A stretch of 64,000 nucleotides of DNA from Tillus elongatus (Eukaryota > Arthropoda > Insecta > Coleoptera > Cleridae): assembly GCA_964006375.1 (NCBI GenBank), contig OZ023265.1, positions 15,731,252 through 15,795,251 of the forward strand, written 5' to 3'. The notes beneath the pieces are model-generated. The model had not been told where the DNA came from. It did not search any database and was given only the letters and a program-made list of their open reading frames with translations. The translations under genes were made by a program, and so were the position numbers. Position 1 is the stretch's first letter. Each line of letters begins with the position of its first letter. Shown piece after piece: positions 32,690 through 51,739 of this stretch.

Positions 32690-33737
32690 ACTTCCGGAAT
32701 ATGGCCTGCAACAAAAACTCTGTACCTGAACAGCAAATTTCCTCTCCAACCGGAGCATTTCTGTTGTCGTGGATGAAAATTCCTCTAAACTGTACCCAAT
32801 TAATGCAGGAGTCTCTCAAGGTTCCTATTTTGTTTCTTGTCTACATCAATGACCTCCTCTCTAGCACATCCAACCCAGTTCACAGTTGCGCTGACAACAG
32901 AACCCTCCAATTAAATATAAAACACTCTAAGCCTGTCTCTTTAGCCCAATTAGATGAGGATCGCAGATTCATGGAGGGTTCTGTCTCTGTGGATCTCCAA
33001 AAAATATTAGGCTGGGCAAGTCGAAATCGTGTACAATTCAACTCCACCAAAGCTCAGTCTTGCTTTCTATCTTATAAGAGATACACCAGTCCTAGAGCCA
33101 TCACAAGTAACAACCAAGTTATTCAAAGTAATGAATCCTTTTCACTTGTTGGCATTTCTGTGGATCGAAATCTCAATTGGAACCGACATGTCACATCAAT
33201 TTCAGAAGCGGCTGCTAAGAAATTAGGTTTCTTCTTCCGGGCTCGCAAATACATTTCACCAGATAATCTGTATACCTTATATACTTCACAAATAGGGCCA
33301 AACCTTGAATACTGCTCCCACATCTGGGGTGTCGCTGTCGCTTCTACACTCGCTATCCTGGACTCCATTCAGAAGACAGCTATACGTCTTATCGGTGGCC
33401 CTACCCTCACCCAAAGGCTGCCATCCCTCGCTCACCGACGTACCGTTAGTGACCTTCTCTCTCTTTTATAGATATCTGCACGGGCACTGCTCAGAGGAGT
33501 TTTCTTCCATAGTTCCTCCACCTGTTGCCCCCGGCATATCTACTAGGAGAACAGAGCGAATGCACCCTTTTACTGTCCAGGTCACCAGACATAGAACATC
33601 TTGTTATGCTCGCTCTTTTGTTCCGAGGACTTTAAAGTTGTGAAACTCCTTGCCGGCACATGTTTTTCCTTGTTGTCCCACCCACGGTAAGATAGTATTT
33701 AGGTTGTGAGCCCTCGTGGTGTGTTGTTGAATTAAAT
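32690..33737 (+). pseudogene. LINE B3b: 5'-truncated LINE B copy
   Basis: A 256-codon open frame (32701-33471) covers the RT palm end and thumb: LSSTSNPVHSCADNRTLQLN (YADD changed to CADN, so catalytically dead), LVGISVDRNLNW, and NLEYCSHIWG. After a stop the C-terminal part continues to about 33643, and the family 3' end is near 33737 (GTGTTGTTGAATTAAATAAA). Confidence 0.88.
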
Positions 33738-34213
<476 letters not shown>

Positions 34214-34372
34214 TCAAAAAACGCAGTCTCTCCAATAACTTATTTTTTATATGCAAAATTCGCTGAAACTTCCGAAATATTTTCTAATAATAATGAAGAT
34301 AACTCTATTGAGACAATAGAAATTATCACCCTCCGCATATCATGCACTTTTTGTCATTTTAGTGATTTTTTA

Positions 34373-34983
<611 letters not shown>

Positions 34984-34985
34984 AA

Positions 34986-36345
<1,360 letters not shown>

Positions 36346-36835
36346 TAATTATGAACAGCGACTGTGACATACCGGTTTTATAATTTTAGCCACGATAGTC
36401 GCTTAATTCATGTTTATTCGTCAAGCACTAATTAATGGATAATAGATCCCCGCAAATATGACGAATGAATACATTGTGTAGTTTCCATAGAGCGCGCAAC
36501 TTGGAGCTTTGCTCTAAAGCGTCTTGATCATAATTTAAGAGCTTTAGGCGAATATCTGAGCTGTCCGCCTCAATAGCTCTAGTCCAAGAGATCGCTAGTC
36601 CAACTCTGATTACCGAGCTTTGTACATTTAGAGACAATGTGAGTTTCTGACGTTCCTCTATGTTTTATCATCTTTGCTAAAGACATTAGGAAAGCATTGT
36701 CTAGCGACCGCCCGTCTCTCCTGATCTAAGCTTCCTACATTATTTGCTGATACAGATACATAGACGTAGACGTTCATATTTTTCAAAAGGTTTTCTTTTA
36801 GTGGTCTTAACTACTCACTTGCAAAGGACTAAAAA
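36346..36835. other. No recognisable gene
   Basis: Noncoding. The short minus-strand frame at 36428-36637 lacks a motif. Confidence 0.5.
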
Positions 36836-37288
36836 CTCGGGATGCAGCAAGTGCGTTATGGTAGTGAATTTTTATTAAATGCTTCAAATTTAAATAACTC
36901 AATTTTCTATAAACTTAGAGAGTTTAATTTCAATACGTAGTAAGGTTTTTCCGAAGGCAAGATATCCACAAAATTTCAGTAAAATAACTTTGTAATTTTC
37001 GGAGAAAAAAATTTTTTTCGAAAGAAAATTTAAAATTTGAATAACTCAATTTTCTCTAAACTTAGAAAGTTGAATTTTGGTACGTAGTAAGGTTGAGGCA
37101 ACATATATAGTAAATTTCATTGAAACAGCTTTGTTACTTTCGGAGAAAACAAATTTTTTCGAAAGAAAACTCAAAATTTATCCGGAAAACCCCGTCTCAT
37201 TTTTCTGGATAACGAACTCATCCAAGCCATTAATAAAAGACAGGCACTTGCCAAGTTTCATCGAAATCGGTTAATTATTTTTTGAGTT

Positions 37289-37377
<89 letters not shown>

Positions 37378-37389
37378 ATATAAAAATTA
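36836..37389 (-). repeat. TA-core repeat, reverse copy lacking the leader
   Basis: Hairpin end GGGATGCAGCAAGTGCGTTA, two internal units, (TA)n at about 37293-37373, then ACATATAAAAATTAAACC where the leader is cut off. Confidence 0.8.
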
Positions 37390-38025
37390 AACCTATTTAC
37401 AAATGAACTTTAATAAGATATTATGCTGTGACAATACCTCTCTCAAGCACCCTAAAATATAATCAAAATGTGCACAGTTATATATGTTTTATTTCTTTTT
37501 CCCTTGTCTTAATACACTACATATATAATGACAATCGATTTAATTTACTTATTTGATTTCATAAATAGTCGGTTAGTAGTGATTTGGAATGAAGTAGACA
37601 CCACATCTTCAAACATATTAAGAGAATATGAGTAAATCAACAGCAACTGGGAATGAATTCGGTCAGTCGCCCAGCCACGTGGTTAAAAAAAACTGTTTGT
37701 ATGAGTGGTTACAACTCTACATCTAAATAAAAGGACTGTAACAGCGGCAGAAGCAGAAGTCAATGGAAGGTGTGTGTATTCGGAAAGAAACTATTGACTA
37801 TTAATAACAACAATTGACTTAAAACGCTGCGAGTTGTAAGGTAAAAATAATTATACTACAGAGGTGATAAATGATAATAAATTACAATAGGGTTATATAT
37901 AATCGTAAATGCTTCCAATTAAGTGAATTCAGTATTATTGCCATTTCTCGGAAACTTACAAATGAATTTCATGAGTCAATAAGAGAAGCATTGACTAACC
38001 AACAGCAACCGCATACTTATGATTT
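37390..38025. other. No recognisable gene
   Basis: AT-rich noncoding sequence. No supported feature. Confidence 0.5.
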
Positions 38026-38029
38026 AAAC

Positions 38030-38447
<418 letters not shown>

Positions 38448-38846
38448 CATAGGTAAAATACACATTATAAACATGTACCGGGTGATTCTTTATAATGTCG
38501 CCCCCCCTTTAACTTTGTTATTTTAAGTGTGCCAAAAAAATTGAAAGTATGGTTATGTAGGTGCTAAAAAATTCTTTTTTTCTACGTATAAAAAATTGGA
38601 AAAATAATTACTATACAGGGAAAAACAAAAAGTTGATGTTTTTTTTCAATGGATCGCCCTATATATGAATTTATTTTTAGATTCCTCGTAAAATTCTTAG
38701 CATAATTTATATAACATACCGTATACTTAAAATGAATAGTTTTTGAAATAATCGCATTTGAAACGTTATCATCACAAATTTTATTAAACCAAAACAACTG
38801 GTACAAGAAATCTAACAATAGATAATATAACAAAAACAGTTTCTAA

Positions 38847-39786
38847 TTAAATATAAAGATGCTCTACCGGGCCTCCATTTTCTTCAACACATTGTATAAG
38901 GGTTCTTCGCATTTTCTCTAATGAATCTCTTACGAATGCTGGGTTATTTTTATTTAAATTAATAATTTCATTCCGTATCAAATCTTTAAGATGAACGAGG
39001 TTTTCAATTTGGTAGTCGTATACACGGTTTTTTATATAACGCCAAAGAAACGCATCCATGGATGTCAAATCGGGGCTGTTTGCAGGCCATTTAATTGGCG
39101 CATTTCTTCCGATCCATTCAGGAAACCTTTCATCTAGGTAATTAAGCACATCACGAATGTTGTGAGGGGGTGCTCCATCCTGTTGAAAAATTATATTTTG
39201 TAATATATTTAAAGGCAAATCGTCTAAATATTCTTCGAACTCGTTTTCCAAGAAATCTAAATAGCGGCCTTCATTTAAAACAGTATCAAAAAATACGGAC
39301 CGATAACTCAATCTCCCAGGATACCACACCACACATTCACGGATTGTCGCCCTTTGAACTTAAATTCCCTATAAGAATGTGGATTATCTCTTGCCCATTG
39401 TCTGGTTTTTTTTCAGTTAAACAGGCCACTAGTAGAAAAGGTAGACTCGTCAGTCCATAGAACTGTTTTGAAAAAATTGTTATTTATGTTTATTCTGTCT
39501 AGACTCAGTTGACAAAATGCAACCCGATCATCTTTTTGCATTTGGGTAAGCTTTGTAGTGGGTTTAATCGTATATGGCTTTAGATTCCATTTTCTTAACG
39601 TTCTTTGGACTTTACTGTATGAAGTTCGCTAAATATTTTCTTGTGTTGCTCGTAATGTCTTTGAAATGTTTCTTATGGAATTGTTTGGATTCTCTTCTAT
39701 AGCAAGTAAAATATTCAATTCTGCATATTCATCTACGTTCACAGCAGTTCTTTTTCTCCTTTGTAAATTTGACGTTTCTTGAAACT

Positions 39787-39883
<97 letters not shown>

Positions 39884-40010
39884 AACGTTTTTCGAGTTGG
39901 GACATGCATACCGGGATTATCTTTTATCATATTTCCAATGGCAGCGCGACAATTTAAATTATTTTTATACATATAATAACTTTAAATAACTCTTCTTTCT
40001 CTGTCTAGGT
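38847..40010 (-). pseudogene. D2 transposase (IS630/Tc1/mariner DDE), near full length
   Basis: Minus strand. The N-terminus YKNNLNCRAAIGNMIKDNPG resembles the helix-turn-helix start of this family. It is followed by the (TA)n insertion (39790-39872), then LWTDESTFSTSG (first Asp, about 39450), FQQDGAPPHNIRDVLNYLDE (second Asp, about 39170) and ANSPDLTSMDAFLWRYIKNR (third Asp, about 39050). It ends ENGGPVEHLYI with a stop at 38847. Only two or three in-frame stops or shifts are visible (near 39630, 39410 and 39310), so it decayed recently relative to D1. Confidence 0.88.
39790..39872. repeat. (TA)n microsatellite inside the D2 transposase
   Basis: About 41 TA units followed by GTGTGTGTGTG. 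It interrupts the transposase N-terminal region. Flanking TA-core leader sequence is absent. Confidence 0.9.
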
Positions 40011-40441
40011 ACGGCATTTTTACTTACTAAACAATACAACTACAACAATATTGACAGAATGTCACTGTCAGTTATTTGTTTTCAATTAAAAGCGTGGTAT
40101 CCTAGGATTTCTTGATTTGTAACAGTTGTTTAATAAAATATTTGATGATAACGTCTCAAATGCGAATATATCAAAAACTATTCATTCTAAGTATACGGTA
40201 TGTTATATAAATTATGCTTAGAATTTTACCAGGAATCGAAAAATAAATTCATATATAGGGTGATCCATTGAAAAAAAAATGAACTTTTTGGTTTTCTCTG
40301 TATACTGATCATTTTTCAAAATTTTTTTATGCGTATAAAAAAAGTATTTTTTATCACCTACATAACCATACTTTCAATTTTTTTGGGACCTTTAAAATAA
40401 CAAAGTTAAAGGGGGGCGACATTATAAAGAATCACCCGGTA

Positions 40442-41559
40442 CAGACTTGGATATTTGCAAGAATCTAGGACCAAGTTTCAGCTATTATTATTATTATTAT
40501 TATGACTATCCTTAATTGTCTAAATTTCACAGTGTGTCTAATAAAATAGGTCTCGTAGATAGATAGACAGATAGATATAGATATATTTCATGCTATCAAA
40601 AATCACATAGCGTGTCAAATAAAACTTAATATAGACAGACAAAATGCAAACAACAAAAAATCAGGACGCAGCAAGTGCGTTGTGGTAACGAATTTTCATT
40701 AAATGCTTCAAAACTCAAAAGTGACAAATTTATTCAGACGTTGTAAACAAAAATTAGATTTTGTTCAAAACGTATGAAATCTCTGCACTTGTGTTTCTCC
40801 AAATGTCAAAATAAAACAAACAAAAAATACACCAATCGAGCTGAAATCTATCTCGCAACCGTTTGCGTAGAAGACCAGCATACTACCACTGAGCTACCTA
40901 AGAATACGTTAACTAACATTTTGTATACCGGTATATTATATTAAAAGTATATGTAACAATTAATTGCAGAATTAGTAGAATTGCCTTGAAACACATTCAA
41001 TGACTGTTTCGGCCTTATATGACGTCCTATGTATAAGTTTAAAAATAAATTTTATAATTTCTTATAGAGACTTGACTTGATTTTGCATACATTTCTACTA
41101 TGTTATGTTACACTTTCAGTCTAAAATCACAGCGTAATATATTATGCTGTGTTAAAACTGTATATGAAGCCGTTCATCAAGCTAGAGATATAGTGTATTT
41201 TAAAAATTAGTTGAATCCCCCTAGTAAACTAACAATCACTTGCCAAATTTTTATTTTCATGTCGTCTGTCGTTTGCGGCATTTGTAGCCGAGATTTCACG
41301 ATTGTTGGTTCGGGTAGTATATTTTATGCCTATTATGTATTTAGTTTGGTTTCCGTTTAGGTATGGTTTATGCCTATTGTATGAATCAATCTAGGCGTGG
41401 CAGTTAACTACCCTGTCTGTCAGGTATTGGGCTTTAACAACTAAGTCGTTTCAATGCACGTCTTTCAAATTTTATTTTTAAGTTGGAAAAAACTCTAAAT
41501 ATTGTGTACCAAATTACGTAGAATTCACAACATAGGTTTACTTACGCCATTTATAGCCA
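40442..41559. other. Mostly unannotatable; TA-core end fragment at 40662-40720
   Basis: A reverse TA-core end (AGGACGCAGCAAGTGCGTTG, then GAATTTTCATTAAATGC) lies at 40662-40720. There is an (ATT)n run at 40486-40502 and a (GATA)n-like run at 40559-40585. No gene seen. Confidence 0.6.
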
Positions 41560-44284
<2,725 letters not shown>

Positions 44285-44425
44285 TATATAAACGTATAAA
44301 AATTTAAACGGACCTTGGTTTTAGATTCTAGGTACCCAAATTCGTGCTCACCTGAAGAAATTTGTTCAAAACATTTTCATCGTGACCTCTCTATTAGATA
44401 ATTTTTCTTAATGAAACTTCGCTTA
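44285..44425 (-). repeat. TA-core repeat, leader part after D3
   Basis: TATAAACGTATAAAAATTTA then ACGGACCTTGGTTTTAGATT is a diverged reverse leader. It ends in a decayed hairpin (AGATAATTTTTCTTAATG). It is repeated at 45646-45786 by the duplication. Confidence 0.65.
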
Positions 44426-45002
44426 CATAAACATTAGTACCAAACTTCGTAATTTTTGGAGATACAGAAATTTTCAGAAAGAAAAACGAAAACTAGTCCG
44501 CTTCGCCCCGTCCAATTTCATCACAATCGGCTACGTATATTTTTAGCTATTAAGTGGGAACTTTTTACAACAAAAAATCCCGTTATTATAAACGGTTTCT
44601 TCGTTGCGAAATCATTGTATAGCTAGAATGTTGTAATCTAGCATTAAAAAAAATCCCCAGAAAGTTCTTTATGCGACGCCTATGGATATGTTACGCTTAT
44701 ACGTTTTGAAGGAGACGTTATATAAGTTTCCATCTCCTAGCTAATCTTTCTGCAGTATCCGCTTGATTTCCTGGCTCGTGTCAGATTATGTTCGTCCTCA
44801 CTTGGTTTGTTTCATTGCTGATGATTACCAGTATGTAATAAAACCTCATGAGGGGTGTTTTTGTTTGACAACATAATCAGGAACACTTTACCGAGCTGGG
44901 ATGTCAACTTTTATACCGGCACGAAACAGGTGTAAAATATGTGCTTGAAAATAAAGCACAACGCAGTCAATTTAATTCGCTTGGAATTTTCACCCCACTT
45001 AA

Positions 45003-45135
45003 TTTTAGTGAATTTTCGTAGAAAAAATTCACCAATGGGGAGATCCCGACTTTTGAATTTTGAAAAAAATTTTGCAAATGAGCGCGAACTAGGACCCCTA
45101 GAACTCATATCCGGGGTCAGTTTCAATTTTTATAT

Positions 45136-45223
<88 letters not shown>

Positions 45224-45543
45224 CACACCGATAACTCAAAAAATAATGGGCCGATTTTGATAAAATTTGGGACGTAGGTTTCTTTTGTAAATAGCTTGGA
45301 TAAGTTCGTTAGTCAGGAAAATCTAAGGAGGTTTTCCGGGAAGTTTTCATTTGAGAAAAGTTCTTATCTCAAAAAGTAATAAGCCGATTTTAATAAAATT
45401 TGGCATGTACCTTTCTTTTGTAAATGGCTTGGATAAGTTCATTAGTCAGGAAAATCGGCCGAGGTTTTCCGGGAAAATTTTGAGTTTTCATTCGAAAAAA
45501 ATTCTTATCTCAAAAAGTAATAAGCCGATTTTAATAAAATTTG
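45003..45543 (+). repeat. TA-core repeat, forward copy truncated at duplication junction
   Basis: Leader hairpin (AGTGAATTTTCGTAG), leader, (TA)n at 45139-45220, and two internal units. It is cut at AAAATTTGG where unit 2 of the duplication starts. Confidence 0.85.
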
Positions 45544-46363
45544 GAACGAACATGAAGTTCTTCAAAACATTGCTAATTTAACCGTCTCCCTATTTCTAAT
45601 AATAACGGAGATAGAAATACATTCCCATCCCAGTGAAACACACTGTATATAAACGTATAAAAATTTAAACGGACCTTGGTTTTAGATTCTAGGTACCCAA
45701 ATTCGTGCTCACCTGAAGAAATTTGTTCAAAACATTTTCATCGTGACCTCTCTATTAGATAATTTTTCTTAATGAAACTTCGCTTACATAAACATTAGTA
45801 CCAAACTTCGTAATTTTTGGAGATACAGAAATTTTCAGAAAGAAAAACGAAAACTAGTCCGCTTCGCCCCGTCCAATTTCATCACAATCGGCTACGTATA
45901 TTTTTAGCTATTAAGTGGGAACTTTTTACAACAAAAAATCCCGTTATTATAAACGGTTTCTTCGTTGCGAAATCATTGTATAGCTAGAATGTTGTAATCT
46001 AGCATTAAAAAAAATCCCCAGAAAGTTCTTTATGCGACGCCTATGGATATGTTACGCTTATACGTTTTGAAGGAGACGTTATATAAGTTTCCATCTCCTA
46101 GCTAATCTTTCTGCAGTATCCGCTTGATTTCCTGGCTCGTGTCAGATTATGTTCGTCCTCACTTGGTTTGTTTCATTGCTGATGATTACCAGTATGTAAT
46201 AAAACCTCATGAGGGGTGTTTTTGTTTGACAACATAATCAGGAACACTTTACCGAGCTGGGATGTCAACTTTTATACCGGCACGAAACAGGTGTAAAATA
46301 TGTGCTTGAAAATAAAGCACAACGCAGTCAATTTAATTCGCTTGGAATTTTCACCCCACTTAA

Positions 46364-47393
<1,030 letters not shown>

Positions 47394-47500
47394 GATTTTT
47401 TTATATATGATTTCTTCATCAAGTTGGAATGATTCACATTGCAGGTAATAATAATGAGCGTGCACTGGCAGTAACATTATGACCAATAAATTTATGCCAT

Positions 47501-47632
47501 TTTAGTGAATTTTCGTAGAAAAAATTCACTAATGAGGAGATCCCGACTTTTGAATTTTGAAAAAATTTTTGCCCTTGAGCGCGAACTAGGACCCCTAGAA
47601 CCCATACCCAGGGTCAGTTTCAATTTTTATAT

Positions 47633-47718
<86 letters not shown>

Positions 47719-48335
47719 CACACCGATAACTCAAAAAATAATGGGCCGATTTTGATAAAATTTGGGACGTAGGTTTCTTTTGTAAATAGCTTGGATAAGT
47801 TCGTTAGTCAGGAAAATCTAACGATGTTTTCCGGGAAATTTCTGAGTTTTCATTTGAGAAAAGTTCTTATCTCAAAAAGTAATAAGCCGATTTTAATAAA
47901 ATTTGGCATATACGTTCCTTTTGTAAATGGCTTTGACAAGTTTGTTAGTCAGGAAAATGGGACGAGGTTTTCCGGAAAAATGTTGAGTTTTCATTCGAAA
48001 AAAAAATTTTTCTCAAATAATAATGGGCAGATTTTGATAAAATTTGGCATGTACCTTCCTTTTGTAAATGGCTTTAATAAGTTTGTTAATCAAAAAAATT
48101 GGACGAGGTTTTCCGGAACAATTTTGAGTTTTAATTTGAAAAAAATTTTATCTTAAAAAATAAAAAAGCTATGATAACCAAATTTGGTAAGTAGGTTTAC
48201 GATATAAAAAGTAAACTATCCACTAAAATTTATATTTCTATGTTACAAGAAAAAAAAGTTATAATAAAATATTTTGAGCCAGATCATTTCTATAAAAATT
48301 CACTACCATAACGCACTTGCTGCGTCCAGGCTTTT
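47501..48335 (+). repeat. TA-core repeat, full-length forward copy
   Basis: Leader hairpin, leader, (TA)n at about 47636-47714, three internal units, and end hairpin ACGCACTTGCTGCGTCCAGG before TTTT. Confidence 0.9.
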
Positions 48336-49323
48336 ATTAAAATGTAATAATTATTTCATACAAAAATTATAGTGCTGCAAATTGAATCATAACTTCCACA
48401 TATCTGTGATAATTTATTCTCGTTAGAAAGACATTCTCATAGAATGAATTTAGGGCCCATGACTTGACCGCAAATAAAATATTTGTATTCCTGTATCCGT
48501 AAGCTTTTGAAACGTTATGTTACTCGAGTTTTATTGAACAAATCTCAATTTTCACCAAATCACCCCTTTTTTTAGCGATTGCCCCCTGAAGTGATCTTAC
48601 CCAAAAAGAATTCAAAGCGTTCATTTGCCGGGTGCTAACTGGGTACCAAATTTAAAGATGATATCTCAGTTCGTTCGAAAGTTATTGCGCCTATTAACAG
48701 ACAGACGTACATGCCGACATACCGACAGACCGGCCGACCGACAGACCGACAGACAACAACATTTCGTTCCAGAATCAAGTTTTCTATGTGTTTTGAGACC
48801 TTTTAAACCGTTTTAGCAAAAGAAAATTCGAAATTTCCGATATTTTACCCCACAAATTCGGCCCCTAACTTAATTTCAGCACAGAATACCAGATGCTTGA
48901 TGGAATTAAAAGTCGTCGAATAAACAAACGCTAAAACATTACATTATTCGAGCTTTAACGAAAAACTGACCATTTTTACCAAATCACCACCCTCTGCTCC
49001 TCAAAATAGAGAGGGGGGATGTAAATGTCATAAATGTGTTTTGGTGTGTCCCTATTTATAACGTTAAGAGTGCTATTTTATACAAAAGTTAGTGACAAGA
49101 TCAATTACTAAAATTTAAGAGGAATTATGTGGGTGTTCAGGGCAGAACATGCGCTCTAATGCAATTCTCAAAAATATCTGGGAATGCTTGCGCGTGCGTG
49201 GGAACGTATGTATTCTTGTCAAATTGAAGTATTGAAGTTTCGCTGTGACCCTATAGCCGTGCCGGTTGATGTCCGCTTTTTTGCCACAAGTGACTGCGCA
49301 AGGATGTCTGTGCCTATTTCTTT
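48336..49323. other. No gene; short GACA-rich repeat at about 48698-48765
   Basis: An imperfect (CCGACAGA)n-like run lies at 48698-48760. Similar runs end some RTE-type retroposons, but no other support is seen here. The rest is noncoding. Confidence 0.5.
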
Positions 49324-49454
49324 TTTAGTGAATTTTCATTAAGAAATTCACTAATAGAGAGGCATCGATGGTGAGACTTTGCAGTCATTTTTTCAAATTA
49401 GCGCGAACTAGGACCCCTAGAACCCATATCCCGAGTTAGTTTCAATTTTTATAT

Positions 49455-49532
<78 letters not shown>

Positions 49533-49985
49533 CCATCCGATAACTCAGAAAAACAATTAACCAATTTCGATGAAACTCGGCAAATGCCTCTCTTTTATTT
49601 AAGGCTTAGACGAGTTCGTTAGCCAGGAAAATCAGACTTGGTTTTCCGGGAATTTTTTTTCTTTTTTTTTCGAAAAAACATTTTTTCTCCGAAAATTACA
49701 AAGCTGTTTTAATCAAATTTAATAGATTTATTGCATTAAGAGAGGCCTTACTACATACCAAAATTCAACTTTCTAAGTTTATAGAAAATTGAGTTATTCA
49801 AATTTTGAATCTTCTTTCGAGAAAAAAAAATTTCTTAGAAAATTACAAAGCTATTTTAATGAAATTTGGCAAATATCTTGCATTGGGAAAGAACTTACTA
49901 AGTACCAAAACTAAACTTTCTAAGTTTGTAGAAAATCGAGTTATTCAAATTTGAAGCATTAAATAAAAATTCACTAACCATAACG
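49324..49985 (+). repeat. TA-core repeat, forward copy lacking the final hairpin
   Basis: Leader hairpin (AGTGAATTTTCATTAAG), leader ending ACCCATATCCCGAGTTAG, (TA)n at about 49458-49528, and two internal units. It stops at CACTAACCATAACGAAAAA, just before the CTTGC hairpin. Confidence 0.85.
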
Positions 49986-50019
49986 AAAAAAAAGAGGAGG
50001 TTCTTAATTCGACTGTATG

Positions 50020-50370
50020 TTTTTTTATGTGTGTTACCTCAGAACTTTTTTCTAGGTGAACCGATTTTGATGATTCTTTTTTTATTTGAAAGCTGGTGCT
50101 TCTCATGTGGTCCCATATAAATGTGATCAGGATCTGCCAGTAGTTTTTGAGTTATCCTTAATAATGCGTATTTAATTGACTTCGACTACATTAATGATGT
50201 TCTTGTGTGTTACCTCAGAACTTTTTCTAGGTGAACCGATTTTGATGGTTCTTTTTTTATTTGAAAGCTGGTGCTTCTCGTGTGGTCTCATATAAATGTG
50301 ATCAGGATGCAACAAGTAGTTTTTGAGTTATCCTTAATAATGCGTATATAATCGACTTCGACTACATTGA
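50020..50370. repeat. Two tandem ~180-bp units
   Basis: TGTGTTACCTCAGAACTTTT recurs at about 50031 and 50207. Each unit ends TAATCGACTTCGACTACATT or a close variant. About 92 percent alike by eye. No coding content. Confidence 0.85.
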
Positions 50371-50450
50371 TGATGATTGTGGATCACACCGTTGCGCTTC
50401 CGTCTAATTAAATCAGATATAAAGCTTCAGATTCGCTAAAAATAGAGAAA

Positions 50451-51048
50451 TAAACAAAAATTTTAACAAAATGGAAAACCGACTTCACAAAAAATATTCT
50501 AAAACAAAAAATGCACTAAAAAGTAAAAAATAATTGCGTATTCTTCTGTCTACAACTTACAATCAACTTATTTTTTCCACTCAATGTACGATCAATGCAT
50601 TTACCACACAAGAATGTAGGTACCCACTGAAACTTAACCTCTAACTCCACACATGCCTATGACTAACAGACAATTATCAAAATATTTATTTAGAGTTCAA
50701 CTAAGCAGAAAGTTTTAAATATATGTGTAGACTGCTTAAAAGGCATCAAATTATTAGGATCATATAATGTAAAATTATTGTTATTTTTGGAGTCGGTGTC
50801 AGCCAAGGATATACGACAATATACATAACATTAATAATACGAGAATACCTTATGAAATCTATTTTACAAATGAAATTTTATACAATATACTGTGACAATA
50901 TCCTGGGACCTTGAAACGACAATATACCAATACCTAATTAAACCTTTTTACAAATGAATTTGAATGAATTACTTTTTAGTGCATTTTTTGTTTCAGAATA
51001 TTTTTTTGTGAAGTCGGTTTTCCATTTTGTTAAAATTTTTGTTTATTA
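50451..51048. mobile_element. MITE-like element with ~78-bp TIRs
   Basis: The left 50451-50527 begins TAAACAAAAATTTTAACAAA and includes TGGAAAACCGACTTCAC. The right 50969-51048 is its complement with a few changes. The AT-rich interior shows no ORF. A two-base duplication could be TA, but the flanks are too AT-rich to be sure. Confidence 0.75.
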
Positions 51049-51455
51049 TGTATGTCGTGCCGAGCTTATAATATAGCACTAAGGTGTTACTTTTTGATCT
51101 CACTTACAAATTTTTAACTTCTGTGGCACTAAACTTTATTTATTTATTTGTTTGATTATTGTTGTTGTTGTTGCTGTCATGCAGCTAAATAAAAATTATT
51201 ATTATTATACCTTATAATTTGGGTGGCGTCAGGCAGTAAAAATCGAGACTCGGTTAACTTCATTTATTAATAAATAATAATTTTAAGTTATTATGATGGA
51301 AGCAATTATAAATAAAAATTTTGAATTAAAATATACGTTACAGATTAGGAATGTACTTAAATATGGTGTGTATGCCGGCGCTCTTTGTATTAACTGGGTA
51401 TGAGAGGGTCTGAGACTATTCAGTTAACAAAACCTCTGGATATATTCTTGGATTG
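51049..51455. other. No recognisable gene
   Basis: AT-rich, with a (TTG)n-like run near 51160-51178 and (ATT)n near 51190-51210. Confidence 0.5.
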
Positions 51456-51534
51456 AGGTTATTGTAAAGACCACTCAGGGCTGGCAAAACCGCTGGATTG
51501 ACATAAGAGAATGCTGCTCCCAACAGTGGTTCGG

Positions 51535-51735
51535 CACGGCACGGTGTTGAATGGGGCTCCAACAACGATGGTGTTAAACGGGGCTATCAAAACGATGGAG
51601 CTGAACGGAGTCCTCAAAACGGTGCTGTTGATGGGGCTTTCATAATGGTGCAGCTGAACGGGGCCCAAAAAACGATGGTGTTGATGGGGCTCCCATAACG
51701 GTGTTGAACAGGCCCCTCAAAACGGCATAGCTAAA
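51535..51735 (-). repeat. ~27-33-bp minisatellite with a coding-like phase
   Basis: Six or seven degenerate units of the form GGGGCTCCCAAAACGATGGT with GTTGAAC spacers. On the minus strand part of it stays open (51459-51668) as repeats resembling APFNTIVV. Unit length varies, so frame is not kept throughout. No host gene is recognised. Confidence 0.6.
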
Positions 51736-51739
51736 AGTA

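Larger units (their letters stand above)
38478..40439 (-). mobile_element. DNA transposon D2, Tc1/mariner (IS630) superfamily, ~300-bp TIRs
   Basis: Ends CCGGGTGATTCTTTATAATG (38478) and its complement at 40439, with TA on both sides (38476-38477, 40440-40441). TIR similarity extends about 300 bp inward (for example GAAAGTATGGTTATGTAGGT in both). It carries one transposase on the minus strand and an internal (TA)n at 39790-39872. Confidence 0.9.

Noticed and set aside
48698..48765. RTE-type LINE tail
   Set aside because: The GACA-rich run is suggestive, but no RTE coding sequence or second copy is present.
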